From NCBI RefSeq assembly GCF_000012985.1, contig NC_007645.1:5971001-6035000 (forward strand): a DNA stretch of 64,000 nt, given 5' to 3'. Positions within the stretch are counted from its first letter, which is position 1; each line of letters opens with the position of its first letter. Position numbers and translations under genes: made by a program. The notes below the pieces were generated by a model. That model was given only the letters and a program-made list of their open reading frames with translations, was not told where the DNA came from and ran no database searches. Origin of the DNA: Hahella chejuensis KCTC 2396. GTDB taxonomy: Bacteria > Pseudomonadota > Gammaproteobacteria > Pseudomonadales > Oleiphilaceae. Below, in pieces: positions 31,012-41,850 of this stretch.

Positions 31012-32445
31012 CTATTGCAGCCCGCCTTCCGCCAATACGCCTGCGACGGCGCCAATGTCTCCCGCACCTTGCGTCAGCAGAAGATCTCCATCCTGAAGCA
31101 CGCCGCTCAGCACGGCTTTCACATCCTGGCCGCGCTCGATAAATATCGGGTCAAGCTGTCCGCGTTGCCGGATGCTGCGGCAAAGACTGCGTCCATCCGC
31201 CCCGGGGATTTCTTTTTCGCCCGCGGGATAAACATCCATCAGCACCAACACATCCACTTTGGACAATACCTGCACGAAGTCCTCATAAAGGTCCCGGGTG
31301 CGCGTATAGCGATGCGGTTGAAACACCGCCACCAGACGCTTTTCAGGCCAACCGTCGCGAATGGCCTTGATGGTGGCGTCAACCTCTCTGGGATGATGGC
31401 CATAGTCGTCGACCAGCATGACAGAGCCCTCATCTACCGGATAATTTCCGTAAACCTGAAAGCGACGCCCCACGCCCTGGAATTTATTCAATGCCGAAAC
31501 AATGGCTTCGTCAGCAATACCCTCATCAGTCGCTACCGCTATCACCGCCAGCGCATTCAATACATTGTGCTTGCCCGGCATGTTCAGGCTGATGCGTAAG
31601 TCTGGATGACCGCCTGGGCGTTTCGCAGTAAAAGATGTCTGCATACCCTGCTGCGCGATATCCACGGCGCGTACATCCGCTTTCTCGTTAAACCCGTAGG
31701 TGATAACGGAACGCCCTACACGGGGGATAATTTCACGCACCACCGGATCGTCGTAGCACATCACCGCCACGCCGTAGAATGGCAGGTTGTGCAGAAAGTC
31801 GACAAATGTCTGCTTCAGCTTCTCAAAGTCGCCGCCATAAGTGTGCATATGGTCCGCATCGATATTGGTGACTACTGACACCATCGGCGTCAGGTGCAAA
31901 AACGAAGCGTCGCTTTCGTCCGCCTCCGCCACCAAATATCTTGAGGCCCCCAGTTTGGCGTTGGTTCCGGCGCTATTCAGACGACCGCCGATAACGAACG
32001 TTGGGTCCAAGCCCGCTTCACCTAATACGGACGCCATCAGGCTGGTTGTCGTTGTCTTGCCGTGAGTGCCGGCGATGGCGACGCCGTGTCGATAACGCAT
32101 CAATTCCGCCAGCATTTCCGCGCGGGCGATAACCGGAATACGTTGCTCATTAGCCGCCGTCACTTCCGGGTTGTCTTTGGCCACGGCGCTGGAAGTCACC
32201 ACCACATTGGCGCCGGCAATATTCTGCGCAGTATGGCCAAAGGTGATGCTCGCCCCCATATCGCTCAAACGTCTGGTTGTGGCGGACTCTTTCAAGTCGG
32301 AACCGCTGATTTCATAACCTTGGTTCAGCAGCACTTCCGCGATGCCGCACATACCGGAACCGCCAATACCCACAAAATGTATGCGTCTGATACGGCGCAT
32401 TTCGGGCGGTCCCCAAACAGTATTCTTCATAGTTGTCTCAGTCAT
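31012..32445 (-). CDS. murC: UDP-N-acetylmuramate--L-alanine ligase
   Basis: MurC adds L-alanine to UDP-MurNAc. The 477-residue Mur ligase shows [17 protein letters not shown] at the N terminus, the ATP-binding [11 protein letters not shown] (about residues 118-128), and [11 protein letters not shown] plus FQPHRYTRT in the later domains. Its first 8 bases overlap the end of murG. An 89-base gap precedes ddl. Confidence 0.97.
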   Translation of the reverse strand: MTETTMKNTVWGPPEMRRIRRIHFVGIGGSGMCGIAEVLLNQGYEISGSDLKESATTRRLSDMGASITFGHTAQNIAGANVVVTSSAVAKDNPEVTAANEQRIPVIARAEMLAELMRYRHGVAIAGTHGKTTTTSLMASVLGEAGLDPTFVIGGRLNSAGTNAKLGASRYLVAEADESDASFLHLTPMVSVVTNIDADHMHTYGGDFEKLKQTFVDFLHNLPFYGVAVMCYDDPVVREIIPRVGRSVITYGFNEKADVRAVDIAQQGMQTSFTAKRPGGHPDLRISLNMPGKHNVLNALAVIAVATDEGIADEAIVSALNKFQGVGRRFQVYGNYPVDEGSVMLVDDYGHHPREVDATIKAIRDGWPEKRLVAVFQPHRYTRTRDLYEDFVQVLSKVDVLVLMDVYPAGEKEIPGADGRSLCRSIRQRGQLDPIFIERGQDVKAVLSGVLQDGDLLLTQGAGDIGAVAGVLAEGGLQ

Positions 32446-33520
32446 TGGCGCACGCCTCCCAACAATACTTGACCACTTCTCTGGTCGCTTCGGGCTTGGC
32501 TAACGTCCGTGCGGCGTTAGCCATATCCAGCAACTTTTGCGGCTGCCCGAGCAGGGAAGTCAAAGTCTCAGCCAATCTTTCCACCGTTAAATTATCCTGT
32601 TGAAATATCTTCGCCGCTCCCGCCTGCTCCAAGTGCCGGGCATTCGCGGTCTGGTGATCGTCCACCGCATGTGGGTACGGCGCCAGCAGCGCTCCCAGTC
32701 CCACAGTACAAAGCTCCGCAAGAGTCAACGCCCCCGCTCGACATAAAGCCAGATCTGCATTTGCGTAAACACTGGCCATGTCTTGTAAAAAATCGTAGAC
32801 CTCAGCCTCCACTCCCAAACTCGCATAGAGCTCGCGACAGGTCTGGTCCTTGCCCTCGCCCGCCTGGTGCACGACTCGCGGACGCAGCGTTTCCGGCAAG
32901 GCGGCGATTGCTTTTGGCGCAGCTTCGTTCAGAGCCAGTGCGCCGCGACTTCCGCCAAGAATAAGCAGCGTCGGTTTTCTAGCGCCGATTCCCCGCTCCT
33001 GTGGCGATGGCAAAGCGGCCAATTCGTCTCTGACCGGATTACCCACTGTCACAACCGATTGCGCCTGAGCAAAGGTTTGCGGAAAAGCTTCCAATACATA
33101 GCGCGCCCCGCGGGCTAACCAACGGTTAGTCATTCCGGCAATCGCATTCTGTTCGTGAATTACCAGCGGCGTGCCAGTCAAACAGGCCACGATGCCGCCA
33201 GGGCCTGACGCGAAGCCGCCCATTCCCAGTACACAATCGGGCTTTTCCTTACGGAACACGCTGAACGCCTGCCACAGGGCGCGCACCAGATTTACCGGCG
33301 CCATCAATAACGCAGCGACGCCTTTGCCCCGCAAGCCGCCAATAGTAATCAAACGCATAGGAATGTCAGTGCGACCAATAATGCGCTCCTCCATCCCTCC
33401 ACGCGCGCCCAGCCAGACGACGTTCGCCCCCTGCTCACGCAGCGCCAGCGCAGACGCCAGCGCCGGGTATACATGCCCGCCTGTGCCGCCCGCCATAACC
33501 AGGAAAGTCTTGCCGCTCAT
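32438..33520 (-). CDS. murG: UDP-GlcNAc:lipid I GlcNAc transferase
   Basis: MurG adds GlcNAc to lipid I to form lipid II on the inner face of the membrane. It is a 360-residue GT28 glycosyltransferase. Glycine-rich loops are [13 protein letters not shown] near the N terminus and [11 protein letters not shown] in the C-terminal domain. Sugar-nucleotide residues are in [12 protein letters not shown]. The start overlaps ftsW by 4 bases (ATGA) and the end overlaps murC, typical tight coupling. Confidence 0.97.
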   Translation of the reverse strand: MSGKTFLVMAGGTGGHVYPALASALALREQGANVVWLGARGGMEERIIGRTDIPMRLITIGGLRGKGVAALLMAPVNLVRALWQAFSVFRKEKPDCVLGMGGFASGPGGIVACLTGTPLVIHEQNAIAGMTNRWLARGARYVLEAFPQTFAQAQSVVTVGNPVRDELAALPSPQERGIGARKPTLLILGGSRGALALNEAAPKAIAALPETLRPRVVHQAGEGKDQTCRELYASLGVEAEVYDFLQDMASVYANADLALCRAGALTLAELCTVGLGALLAPYPHAVDDHQTANARHLEQAGAAKIFQQDNLTVERLAETLTSLLGQPQKLLDMANAARTLAKPEATREVVKYCWEACAND

Positions 33521-34710
33521 CGCTGGGCGCCTCCCCGGTTTTTCACTTTCGGCGACTCATCTTCAGTCTGCTCGCCACTAACCGCCTCAGAGCCAATACG
33601 CAGCAAAATCGCCACGCACAAGCAACTGATAATCAAACTACTGCCACCGTAACTGATCAGCGGCAAGGTCAATCCTTTAGTTGGAAGCAACCCTGTGTTC
33701 ACGCCCAGATTGATCAACGCCTGACCGCCCAGCAGCAGCGTGACGCCATAGCCGGCGTAGGCGTTAAACAATTGGCCCGCGCGTTCCGCCACCCGCGATA
33801 CATACATGCCCCGCCACAACAACACGCCGAACAATACGATAATCAACAAGCTCCCCAGCAGACCCAGCTCTTCCGCAATAATCGCGAACACAAAGTCGGT
33901 ATGCGCTTCAGGGAGATAAAAAAGCTTTTGCACACTGTTACCCAAACCTACGCCGCTCCATTCGCCACGCCCGAAAGCGATCAGCGCCTGAGTCAGCTGA
34001 TAACCGCTGTCAAACTGGTCCGCCCATGGATCGGTATACGCCGTCAACCGTTTCAAACGGTAGGGCTGCGATACCGCCAGTAACGCCACGCTGCCCACGC
34101 AGAACATCAAAAGCGCAGCGAATCGACTTAGCGCCACGCCGCTCAAAAAAATCATTCCAACTACTGCGCACATGGTGACAACCAGCGCGCCGAAGTCCGG
34201 CTCCATCAGCAGTAACAACGCCACCAGCATCAGCACCAGCAACGGCTTCGCGAACCCCCACCAGCTGCCGCGCACTTCATCCAGACGACGCACCAGATAG
34301 CTAGCGGTATATATCGCCAGACAGACCTTGGCGATTTCCGACGCCTGGATATTAATCACTCCCAGGCTAATCCACCGTGTGCTGCCGTTAACCGTGCGCC
34401 CTATACCAGGGATTAGCACCGCAACGAGAAAGCCCAGCGCCACCACCAGTAATAACCAGCTTTGCTTATGCCACCACTCCAAAGGCAGCCGCAAAATCAC
34501 AAAGCCGACGGCAACGCCGGCCAGCAGGTAAGTCAAGTGCCGCCACATGTAATACAGCGCCTGCCCATTGGCGTCGTCAGCGAAGTCAACCGACGCGGAG
34601 GTCACCATAATCAGCCCAATAGCCGCCAACGCCAGGGCGGAGCCCAGCAAGGGCAAATCCAATGTCATCGTCTGGGTGTTTTTGGAAGCGGTAAGCGTTA
34701 ATGCGCTCAT
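33517..34710 (-). CDS. ftsW: Peptidoglycan glycosyltransferase FtsW
   Basis: FtsW is the SEDS-family polymerase that extends glycan strands at the septum with FtsI. The ATG at 34710 gives 397 residues, makes a 4-base ATGA overlap with murD, and has GAGG upstream; an earlier ATG at 34725 is possible. About ten membrane helices are visible. Conserved stretches include GFVILRLPLEWW, EPDFGALVV, EELGLLGSL and KGLTLPLISYGGSS. It lies between murD and murG. Confidence 0.96.
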   Translation of the reverse strand: MSALTLTASKNTQTMTLDLPLLGSALALAAIGLIMVTSASVDFADDANGQALYYMWRHLTYLLAGVAVGFVILRLPLEWWHKQSWLLLVVALGFLVAVLIPGIGRTVNGSTRWISLGVINIQASEIAKVCLAIYTASYLVRRLDEVRGSWWGFAKPLLVLMLVALLLLMEPDFGALVVTMCAVVGMIFLSGVALSRFAALLMFCVGSVALLAVSQPYRLKRLTAYTDPWADQFDSGYQLTQALIAFGRGEWSGVGLGNSVQKLFYLPEAHTDFVFAIIAEELGLLGSLLIIVLFGVLLWRGMYVSRVAERAGQLFNAYAGYGVTLLLGGQALINLGVNTGLLPTKGLTLPLISYGGSSLIISCLCVAILLRIGSEAVSGEQTEDESPKVKNRGGAQR

Positions 34711-36047
34711 AACGCCCTCACCCATTGTTTGAACTGATCGCCGCGATCCTCATAGTTTTTGAACATGTCAAAACTGGCGCAGGCAGGCGACAGCAGCACC
34801 AAATCACCGGGCGAGGATTTTTCCGCCGCCAGTTTAACCGCTTCTTCCATGGTCTCCGCAGACAGAGCCATTACGCCACCCGCAAGTGCTTCTTTTAATT
34901 TAGGGCCGTCTTCACCAATGATGATCAGCGTCGACACCCACTCTTTCACCGCTGGGGCCAAAGGAGTGAAATCCTGTCCTTTCCCTTGTCCGCCGCAAAT
35001 CAATACAATTCCACCGCTTGTAACAGGGCCCAATCCGGCCAATGCAGCTTGTGTGGCTCCCACGTTGGTGGCTTTGGAGTCATTGATGTAGGCGACCCCG
35101 TCTTTGTCGGCCACCCACTCGCAACGGTGGGTCAGCCCTGTAAACTCTCTCAACGCCTGCAGACAGGGCTCGCGCTCCAAACCTGCTGCATCCGCCAACG
35201 CCAGCGCAGCCAGCGCGTTGCTCCAGTTGTGTTTACCGCGAATGCGCATTTGCTCCACGGGCAACAGCTTTTCTGCGCCATAGGCCAGCCAGGCTCCGTC
35301 CTTCTCCTCCAACACCCCATACTGTCCAGGCTCGGGCGTCTTTAAGGTAAACCACGTGATTTCCGCTTCCCGGCTTAGCGGCGGTTGCGCCAACGCATCA
35401 TCGCGATTCAGCACTTGGCGACGGCAGCCATAGAAAACTCTCAACTTGGCGAGGTGGTAAGCCATCATGTCCGCATAGCGATCCATATGGTCTTCCGACA
35501 GATTCAGCACTGTCGCCGCCAAAGCGCCCAAGCGATCAGTCGTCTCTAACTGGAAGCTGGACAGCTCCACCACATACAACTCAACCTCATCCGCCAGCAG
35601 ATCCAGCACAGGCGTTCCCAGGTTTCCACCCACAGCGACATTCACGCCGCACGCCTTCGCCATCTCGCCGACCAGCGTGGTCACCGTGCTTTTGCCGTTG
35701 GAGCCGGTGATGGCCAGAATGGGCGCATTGGCTTCACGGCTGAATACGTCTACATCGCCACAGATTTTGACTTGCCCTTTCACAGCCTGAAGATCCGGGT
35801 GGCTCAATGGCACGCCAGGGCTCAACCAGATTTCGGCTGCGCGAGCCAGCATGTCCTGATCCAACTTGCCAGTCACAACCGGAACATCCGGATTGATCGC
35901 ATTAAGCTCCGCCAGTCCAGAAGGATTCTCCCGCGTATCCATCACGCAAAAACCATAACCGCGCCGCGTCAGATAATCCGCGCAGGACAGCCCGGTCTTA
36001 CCTAATCCGATAACAGCGATATTACGGTCGCGCGCCAGAATCGACAT
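34707..36047 (-). CDS. murD: UDP-N-acetylmuramoylalanine--D-glutamate ligase
   Basis: MurD adds D-glutamate to UDP-MurNAc-L-Ala. The 446 residues show the N-terminal Rossmann start VIGLGKTGLSCADYL, the ATP loop ITGSNGKSTVTTL (about 114-126), ELSSFQLE, and INDSKATNVGAT followed by DFTPLA in the C-terminal part. It is 7 bases downstream of mraY and overlaps ftsW by 4 bases. Confidence 0.97.
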   Translation of the reverse strand: MSILARDRNIAVIGLGKTGLSCADYLTRRGYGFCVMDTRENPSGLAELNAINPDVPVVTGKLDQDMLARAAEIWLSPGVPLSHPDLQAVKGQVKICGDVDVFSREANAPILAITGSNGKSTVTTLVGEMAKACGVNVAVGGNLGTPVLDLLADEVELYVVELSSFQLETTDRLGALAATVLNLSEDHMDRYADMMAYHLAKLRVFYGCRRQVLNRDDALAQPPLSREAEITWFTLKTPEPGQYGVLEEKDGAWLAYGAEKLLPVEQMRIRGKHNWSNALAALALADAAGLEREPCLQALREFTGLTHRCEWVADKDGVAYINDSKATNVGATQAALAGLGPVTSGGIVLICGGQGKGQDFTPLAPAVKEWVSTLIIIGEDGPKLKEALAGGVMALSAETMEEAVKLAAEKSSPGDLVLLSPACASFDMFKNYEDRGDQFKQWVRAL

Positions 36048-36054
36048 GAACGAA

Positions 36055-37137
36055 TTACCTGATCTTCAACGTCGCCAAACCAACCAGCACCAACACTACG
36101 GTTATTACCCAAAACCGCACGATGACTCTCGGCTCCGGCCAGCCTTTAAGTTCAAAATGATGGTGCAACGGAGCCATTCGGAAGATACGCCTTCCAGTCA
36201 GCTTGTATGACGCCACCTGTAGAATCACGGACACCGTCTCCATCACGAACACGCCGCCCATTACGAAAAACACCAGTTCCTGACGAACGATGACCGCCAC
36301 CACGCCAAGCGCAGCGCCAAGCGCCAAAGCGCCTACATCGCCCATGAATACCTGCGCCGGGTAGGTGTTGAACCAGAGAAACCCCAGTCCTGCGCCAACC
36401 AGCGCGCCCAGGAAAATCACCAGCTCGCCGGTCCCGGGCAAATAAGGAATATGCAGATACTCAGCAAACTTCACGTGACCGGACAAATAAGCGAATACAG
36501 CCAGAGCGCCGCCTACCATGACTGTTGGCATAATCGCCAGACCATCCAGGCCGTCAGTCAGGTTCACCGCATTACTGCCGCCCACGATGACAAAGTAGGT
36601 CAGCAGCACAAATCCCACGCCCAGCGCCAAAGTGATGTCTTTGAAAAAAGGAACGATCAATGTCGTTTCCTGTGGTAAGTGTGCGGTTTTGAATAACAGG
36701 ACAGCCGCGCCAAAACCAAATACAGATTGCCAGAAGTACTTCCAGCGCGCCGGCAGGCCTTTAGGGTTTCTCTCAACGACTTTGCGCCAGTCATCCACCC
36801 AGCCGATAGCCCCAAACAACAGGGTCACGCCCAAAGTGATCAGCACATAGCGGTTGGTCAGGTCCGCCCACAGCAATGTGCTCACCGCAATCGCCACCAA
36901 AATCAGCGCGCCGCCCATGGTCGGCGTACCGGCTTTGCTGAAATGGCTTTCAGGGCCATCGTCTCTGACCGCTTGCCCGATTTGGTAATAGCTGAGCTTG
37001 CGAATCATCACCGGCCCCACCAGCAGGGAGATCAGCAGCGCTGTTAAGACACCCAGGATCGCGCGCAGCGTGAGGTACTGGAACACACTGAAAATGCTGA
37101 AATACTGCGCTAGAAAATCAGCTACCCAGACTAGCAT
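36055..37137 (-). CDS. mraY: Phospho-MurNAc-pentapeptide transferase
   Basis: MraY transfers phospho-MurNAc-pentapeptide to undecaprenyl phosphate to make lipid I. The 360-residue membrane protein has about ten helices. Catalytic acids are in GWVDDWRKV and [10 protein letters not shown] (Asp pairs), and [15 protein letters not shown] carries the conserved histidines. The size equals E. coli MraY (360). It lies between murF (47 bases) and murD (7 bases). Confidence 0.98.
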   Translation of the reverse strand: MLVWVADFLAQYFSIFSVFQYLTLRAILGVLTALLISLLVGPVMIRKLSYYQIGQAVRDDGPESHFSKAGTPTMGGALILVAIAVSTLLWADLTNRYVLITLGVTLLFGAIGWVDDWRKVVERNPKGLPARWKYFWQSVFGFGAAVLLFKTAHLPQETTLIVPFFKDITLALGVGFVLLTYFVIVGGSNAVNLTDGLDGLAIMPTVMVGGALAVFAYLSGHVKFAEYLHIPYLPGTGELVIFLGALVGAGLGFLWFNTYPAQVFMGDVGALALGAALGVVAVIVRQELVFFVMGGVFVMETVSVILQVASYKLTGRRIFRMAPLHHHFELKGWPEPRVIVRFWVITVVLVLVGLATLKIR

Positions 37138-37184
37138 TTAGCCCCGTCTCCCATCGCTTTTGATGAACGGACGTTCATACGATT

Positions 37185-38531
37185 TCATTTCTCCACTATC
37201 TGCTTCACAACGTTTTCCATCGCCGCGCTCCGTGAGCCTTTCACCAACACGGTGGTGTTAGAGTCCAAGCGCTCCCGCAACCATGCGGCGATGTCGTCAT
37301 GAGTAGTCACAACCGGGGACTCATCCCCGAAACCTTCACGATATTCCGCCGCCCAGCGGCCTATTCCCAATAACATATCTACGCCATTGTCCCTGGCGTA
37401 TTGAGCAACCTCCCTATGCGCGTCCTCTGCAACGGAGCCCAGTTCTCCCATGTGCCCCAGCGCGACGATTCGACGCCCCGGATAGCGGGCCAGGACATCA
37501 ATCGCGGCCTTCATCGAAGTCGGGCTGGCATTGTAGGTGTCATCAAGAATGACACTCCCGTTAATTCCCAGTAACTTGTTCATGCGCCCCTTCACTGGAG
37601 CCGCCGACGCGAGTCCGTCACGCACCTCTTCCAACGTCCATCCCAACGCCAGAGCGGCGGCCGCAGCAGCCAAAGCGTTGCGAACGTTGTGCGCGCCCGG
37701 CAACGGCAGAGTCGCATCAATGCCTCCTTCTGGCGCGGATAACCGAAACGTGGAGCCGTTCAGCTCAAGATGTATGTTTTGCGCTCTCACCATCGCAGAG
37801 TCATCCAAACCAAAGCTGATGACTTTGCGCGCGCCCGCCATTTCCACCCATGCGGAGAAATTAGCGTCATCTTTGTTCAACACCGCCACGCCATCTTCAG
37901 GTAAGCCGCAGACGATCTCGCCCTTGGCTTTCACAATGCTCGCCAGATCGCCAAACCCTTCAACATGCACCGCCGCGGCGTTATTCAGAATCGCCACCTG
38001 CGGACGCGCAAGCGCCACCGTATAGGCGATTTCCCCCACCGCACTGGCGCCCAGCTCAAACACGGCGCTCCGGTGTTCTTCCGTTAGCTGCAGCAGGCTC
38101 AAAGGCACGCCGATGTGATTGTTAAAGTTGCCCTGGGTCTTACATACGTCGCCACGCTGCGACAATATAGAAGCCAACAGCTCCTTCACTGTGGTCTTGC
38201 CCGCACTACCGGTGACAGCCGCCACTGGACCGTTAAAGCGACTCCGGTTAAGCGCGCCCAGTCGCCCCAACCCCGCCAGACTATCCGGCACGATAATCTG
38301 CGCCACGTCCGCGTTCGCTTTGGCTTGCGCCATTACGGCGACAGCGCCCTGAGAGACGGCGGCGTCTATGTACTCATGGCCATCGAAGCGGTCGCCTTTC
38401 AGTGCGACAAACAAAGCGCCGGAGCAATCCGCCCTGGAGTCGGTCGTAACGCGCGTAAAAGCGACGCTGTCGCCCTCAGCCGCTCCGCCGACCGCTTTCG
38501 CAATGTCATCTGTCAACCAGTCTCCGATCAT
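37185..38531 (-). CDS. murF: UDP-MurNAc-tripeptide--D-alanyl-D-alanine ligase
   Basis: MurF completes the pentapeptide by adding D-Ala-D-Ala. The ATG at 38531 gives 448 residues (E. coli 452); an in-frame GTG two codons upstream is an alternative. The ATP loop is VTGSAGKTTVKELL (about residues 107-120). The UDP-binding N-terminal domain has TTDSRADCSGALFVALKGDRFDGH, shown by its TDSR and FDGH ends. LDDTYNASPTSM is the conserved C-terminal motif. It starts 18 bases after the murE stop. Confidence 0.96.
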   Translation of the reverse strand: MIGDWLTDDIAKAVGGAAEGDSVAFTRVTTDSRADCSGALFVALKGDRFDGHEYIDAAVSQGAVAVMAQAKANADVAQIIVPDSLAGLGRLGALNRSRFNGPVAAVTGSAGKTTVKELLASILSQRGDVCKTQGNFNNHIGVPLSLLQLTEEHRSAVFELGASAVGEIAYTVALARPQVAILNNAAAVHVEGFGDLASIVKAKGEIVCGLPEDGVAVLNKDDANFSAWVEMAGARKVISFGLDDSAMVRAQNIHLELNGSTFRLSAPEGGIDATLPLPGAHNVRNALAAAAAALALGWTLEEVRDGLASAAPVKGRMNKLLGINGSVILDDTYNASPTSMKAAIDVLARYPGRRIVALGHMGELGSVAEDAHREVAQYARDNGVDMLLGIGRWAAEYREGFGDESPVVTTHDDIAAWLRERLDSNTTVLVKGSRSAAMENVVKQIVEK

Positions 38532-38549
38532 CGTCACTATCTCTTGTCT

Positions 38550-40076
38550 TCAAATTTCGCCGTTGGCGGAACTTCTCGCGCCTCGCGCGCCAACCACAGA
38601 AGCCAGACAGTCGCGGGCTATAGCTATGTCCGAGAACGGCAAACGCCGCCCCTGAATCTCCTGATAATCCTCGTGTCCTTTGCCTGCCAGTAAAATCACA
38701 TCCTCTTGGGCCGCATGCTCCACGGCGAAGCGGATAGCGTCATTTCGAGGACGCACCACCTGAAAGTGCGCGCCTTGTTCCGCGCCTTTCACAATCTGCG
38801 CAACGATGCTCTCCGGATCTTCTCCGCGAGGGTTGTCATCAGTCAGCACCACTTCGTCCGCATACTGCGCAGCAACTGCGCCCATCAGAGGTCGCTTGCC
38901 TGGATCGCGGTCGCCGCCGCAGCCAAACACGCACCAGAGACGTCCCGGGCAATGCCTGCGCGCCGCCTTCAACGCAACTTCCAAGGCGTCCGGCGTGTGC
39001 GCGTAATCCACCAGGACAGTCGGCGCCTTGTCTTCATGCAGCCGCTGCATACGTCCAGCCACTGGCGTTAATCGCGCCAGCTGCTGACGCACAGCCTGCG
39101 GCTCCACCTTCAACGCTGACATGGCCGCACATGCAGCCAATGCATTGGATAAATTAAACTCGCCAACCAACGCCAATCGCGCAGGTTCGCGTGTTGCGCC
39201 AAGATCAAGCGCAAAACTCATTCCATCCGCGTCAAAATGAATGTCTTCCGCACATACATCCGCTGCGGTCTGATCTTGTTTTCCTATGCTGAACGTCAGC
39301 GTTTTCGGTCCTTGCAGCTCTTGCGCCCAGCGCGCACCATAAGGGTCGTCCTGATTGAACACTTTCCAGCGCACGGAATCCGACAGGAACAGCCGCTTCT
39401 TGGCCTCCGCGTACGCCTCAAGCGTGCCGTGATAATCCAAGTGATCCCGGGTGATGTTGGTCAACACCGCCACATCGAAGTTAACCCCCGCCGCTCTGTC
39501 CTGATCCAACGCATGGGAGGACACTTCCATCGCCACCAGTTCAATGCCTTCATCGCGCAGCTCCGCCAGCACCCTGTGCAAAGACACTGCATCCGGCGTG
39601 GTATGCGTAGTCGCTTTCAGGCTGTCTGGACGACCGTAGCCAAGCGTGCCTACTACCGCCGCGGACATTCCCAGCCCTTCCGCCATTTGCGCGACGTAAT
39701 GGGTGACGGATGACTTACCGTTAGTACCGGTGACTCCCACTACTTTCATACGATGCGTCGCCTGACCGAAAAACCGGTGCGCGATAATCCCAACAACCGG
39801 TCGCACATTGGCCAGTTCAATAAAGACCACGTCGCCCTTTTCATACACATGCTGGCGCGTTCCCGGCAGCAGTACGGCGCGAGCGCCTCTGGCCAGCGCA
39901 TCCTCTACATACTGAGCGCCATTTGAACTGACGCCCTCAGCCGCGACAAACAAAGCGCCGCTGGTTACTTTTCTGCTGTCCTGTTGAATATCAGATAGCC
40001 AACAGTCCAAAGCGGCCGGCACCTCCGCAATTCCCTTCAACAGTTCCGCCAGTCGTTGCTGCGCGATACCCGGCAT
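38550..40076 (-). CDS. murE: UDP-MurNAc-L-Ala-D-Glu--2,6-diaminopimelate ligase
   Basis: MurE adds meso-diaminopimelate to the stem peptide. I choose the ATG at 40076 (508 residues) because GGAGG lies 5 bases upstream and it sits directly at the ftsI stop; ATGs further upstream would overlap ftsI by up to 44 bases. The ATP loop is VTGTNGKSSVTHY. The DAP-specificity motif reads DDNPRGEDP, matching the DNPR of diaminopimelate-type enzymes rather than the lysine type. The order ftsI-murE-murF is standard. Confidence 0.96.
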   Translation of the reverse strand: MPGIAQQRLAELLKGIAEVPAALDCWLSDIQQDSRKVTSGALFVAAEGVSSNGAQYVEDALARGARAVLLPGTRQHVYEKGDVVFIELANVRPVVGIIAHRFFGQATHRMKVVGVTGTNGKSSVTHYVAQMAEGLGMSAAVVGTLGYGRPDSLKATTHTTPDAVSLHRVLAELRDEGIELVAMEVSSHALDQDRAAGVNFDVAVLTNITRDHLDYHGTLEAYAEAKKRLFLSDSVRWKVFNQDDPYGARWAQELQGPKTLTFSIGKQDQTAADVCAEDIHFDADGMSFALDLGATREPARLALVGEFNLSNALAACAAMSALKVEPQAVRQQLARLTPVAGRMQRLHEDKAPTVLVDYAHTPDALEVALKAARRHCPGRLWCVFGCGGDRDPGKRPLMGAVAAQYADEVVLTDDNPRGEDPESIVAQIVKGAEQGAHFQVVRPRNDAIRFAVEHAAQEDVILLAGKGHEDYQEIQGRRLPFSDIAIARDCLASVVGARGARSSANGEI

Positions 40077-40077
40077 A

Positions 40078-41850
40078 TCAGCCTCCATTCCTTTTGCTAT
40101 CGGAGCCGCTTGCTCCTGCAACCATTGGGATAGCCCGATCCGGCGCCACGTTTAACAGACGCAACGCATTAGCCACCACTCTGGCGAAAACCGGCGCGGA
40201 AACTTCTCCGCCGTAATATTCTGAACCTTGCGGCTCATTCATCACGATCGCCATCGCCAGTCTGGGCTTCTCTACGGGAGCCAAACCTGCAAACACCGCG
40301 TTATACGCGTCATCCGCATAGCCATGCTCGCCAACTTTGTGAGTGGTGCCGGTTTTTCCAGCCACACGATATTCGGCGACGTGAGCCCGAGTTCCTGTGC
40401 CGCCTTTTAACACCACAGTCTCCAGCATTTCTCTTATGTGTCTGGAAATGCCCGGCGACATAACCTGTTGTGGAGAAACGCCTTGCTGTCCTCCCCTGAT
40501 CAAACTTACGGGCCTGCGTACGCCGTCAGCGGCGATCGCCATGTATGACTGCGCCAGCTGCAGCGCAGTGACTGACAGCCCGTAACCGTATGACAGCGTC
40601 GCCAGACGAATCGGCTGCCACTTGGTGAAGTTCGGCAACACGCCTACCGCTTCGCCTGGAAACTCAATGCCAGACGACTGTCCAAAGCCAGCCTGGTAGA
40701 AAGTTTCAAAAACCGCTTCTCCGCCGATTTTCAACGCCACCTTGCTGGTTCCGACGTTGCTGGACTTGGTAATGATAGAAACCAGATCCAACGTGCCGTA
40801 GTCGCGAGCATCGCGAATAGTCTGCCCATTCAAACGCAGGAAACCCGGACTGGTGTTGATCCGGGTTTCTGTTGTAAAACTCCCTGTCTTAAGCGCTGCG
40901 GCTATCGACAAGGGTTTGACGGTGGACCCGGGCTCGAACAAATCCGTCACAGCCCGATTTCGCAACCCCGAGGGGTTCATACTGTCCCTATTGTTGGGGT
41001 TGAACGAGGGCTGATTCACCATCGCCAACACCTCCCCGGTCCTCACATCCAATATCACCAGCGATCCGGATTTTGCGTTGTGCGCCTCCACCGCCGCCTT
41101 TAACTCCCGATACGCCATATACTGCAGACGCAAATCAATGCTGAGTTGCAGATCGGCGCCGGACTGCGCGTCTTGCAGCAGGCTCAAATCCTTGATCACA
41201 TACCCCCGGCGGTCTTTCAGCACCTTTTTGCTGCCATTAACGCCGCGCAAATATTGATCAAAAGCCAGCTCAACGCCTTCCTGGCCTTTTTCGTCGATGT
41301 CCGTTATTCCCACGATATGCGCCGCCACTTCTCCAGCGGGGTAATAGCGTTTGAATTCGCGTTTTGCGTACAGCCCCTGCAGTTTCAGGTCCATCGCCAA
41401 GCGTCCGGTTTCCGGCGACAGCTGGCGCTGCACGTATATAAACTCTTTGCCTTTATGACGACGCAGTCTCTTCACCATTTCGTCAGACTGCATGCCAAGC
41501 AAATCCGCCAGCTTACGCCAGCCCTCATCATTCTCCTGCGCTTCTTGCGGGTTCGCCCACAAAGTCACGACCGGCGCGCTGACCGCTAAGGGCTCGCCGT
41601 TGCGATCCAATATCTTGCCTCGGGTCGCCTGAATCGGCTCAACCCGAACGGTGCGCATGTCGCCTTGCGAACGCAGGAATTCGTGATTAATTACTTGCAA
41701 GTCAATAACGCGCCAGACCAGCACGATAAAACACGCGACCAACATGATAGCCACAGCGTAATAACGCCAAAGCATCGCTGGGGCCGCCTGCCCGCTCTCG
41801 GCCTGCTCCATGGCGCCACGCCGAGCTGTCCGCCGGTCGCTGGTTTTCAT
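40078..41850 (-). CDS. ftsI: Septal peptidoglycan transpeptidase FtsI (PBP3)
   Basis: FtsI cross-links septal peptidoglycan with FtsW. The 590-residue class B PBP has a cytoplasmic N terminus, one membrane helix at about residues 28-48, a pedestal domain starting RGKILDRNGEPLAVS, and a transpeptidase domain. Active-site motifs are intact: SxxK in FEPGSTVKPLS (about residue 305), SSN in TKSSNVGTS, and KTGT in RVAGKTGTTHK. The start overlaps ftsL by 4 bases (ATGA). Confidence 0.97.
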   Translation of the reverse strand: MKTSDRRTARRGAMEQAESGQAAPAMLWRYYAVAIMLVACFIVLVWRVIDLQVINHEFLRSQGDMRTVRVEPIQATRGKILDRNGEPLAVSAPVVTLWANPQEAQENDEGWRKLADLLGMQSDEMVKRLRRHKGKEFIYVQRQLSPETGRLAMDLKLQGLYAKREFKRYYPAGEVAAHIVGITDIDEKGQEGVELAFDQYLRGVNGSKKVLKDRRGYVIKDLSLLQDAQSGADLQLSIDLRLQYMAYRELKAAVEAHNAKSGSLVILDVRTGEVLAMVNQPSFNPNNRDSMNPSGLRNRAVTDLFEPGSTVKPLSIAAALKTGSFTTETRINTSPGFLRLNGQTIRDARDYGTLDLVSIITKSSNVGTSKVALKIGGEAVFETFYQAGFGQSSGIEFPGEAVGVLPNFTKWQPIRLATLSYGYGLSVTALQLAQSYMAIAADGVRRPVSLIRGGQQGVSPQQVMSPGISRHIREMLETVVLKGGTGTRAHVAEYRVAGKTGTTHKVGEHGYADDAYNAVFAGLAPVEKPRLAMAIVMNEPQGSEYYGGEVSAPVFARVVANALRLLNVAPDRAIPMVAGASGSDSKRNGG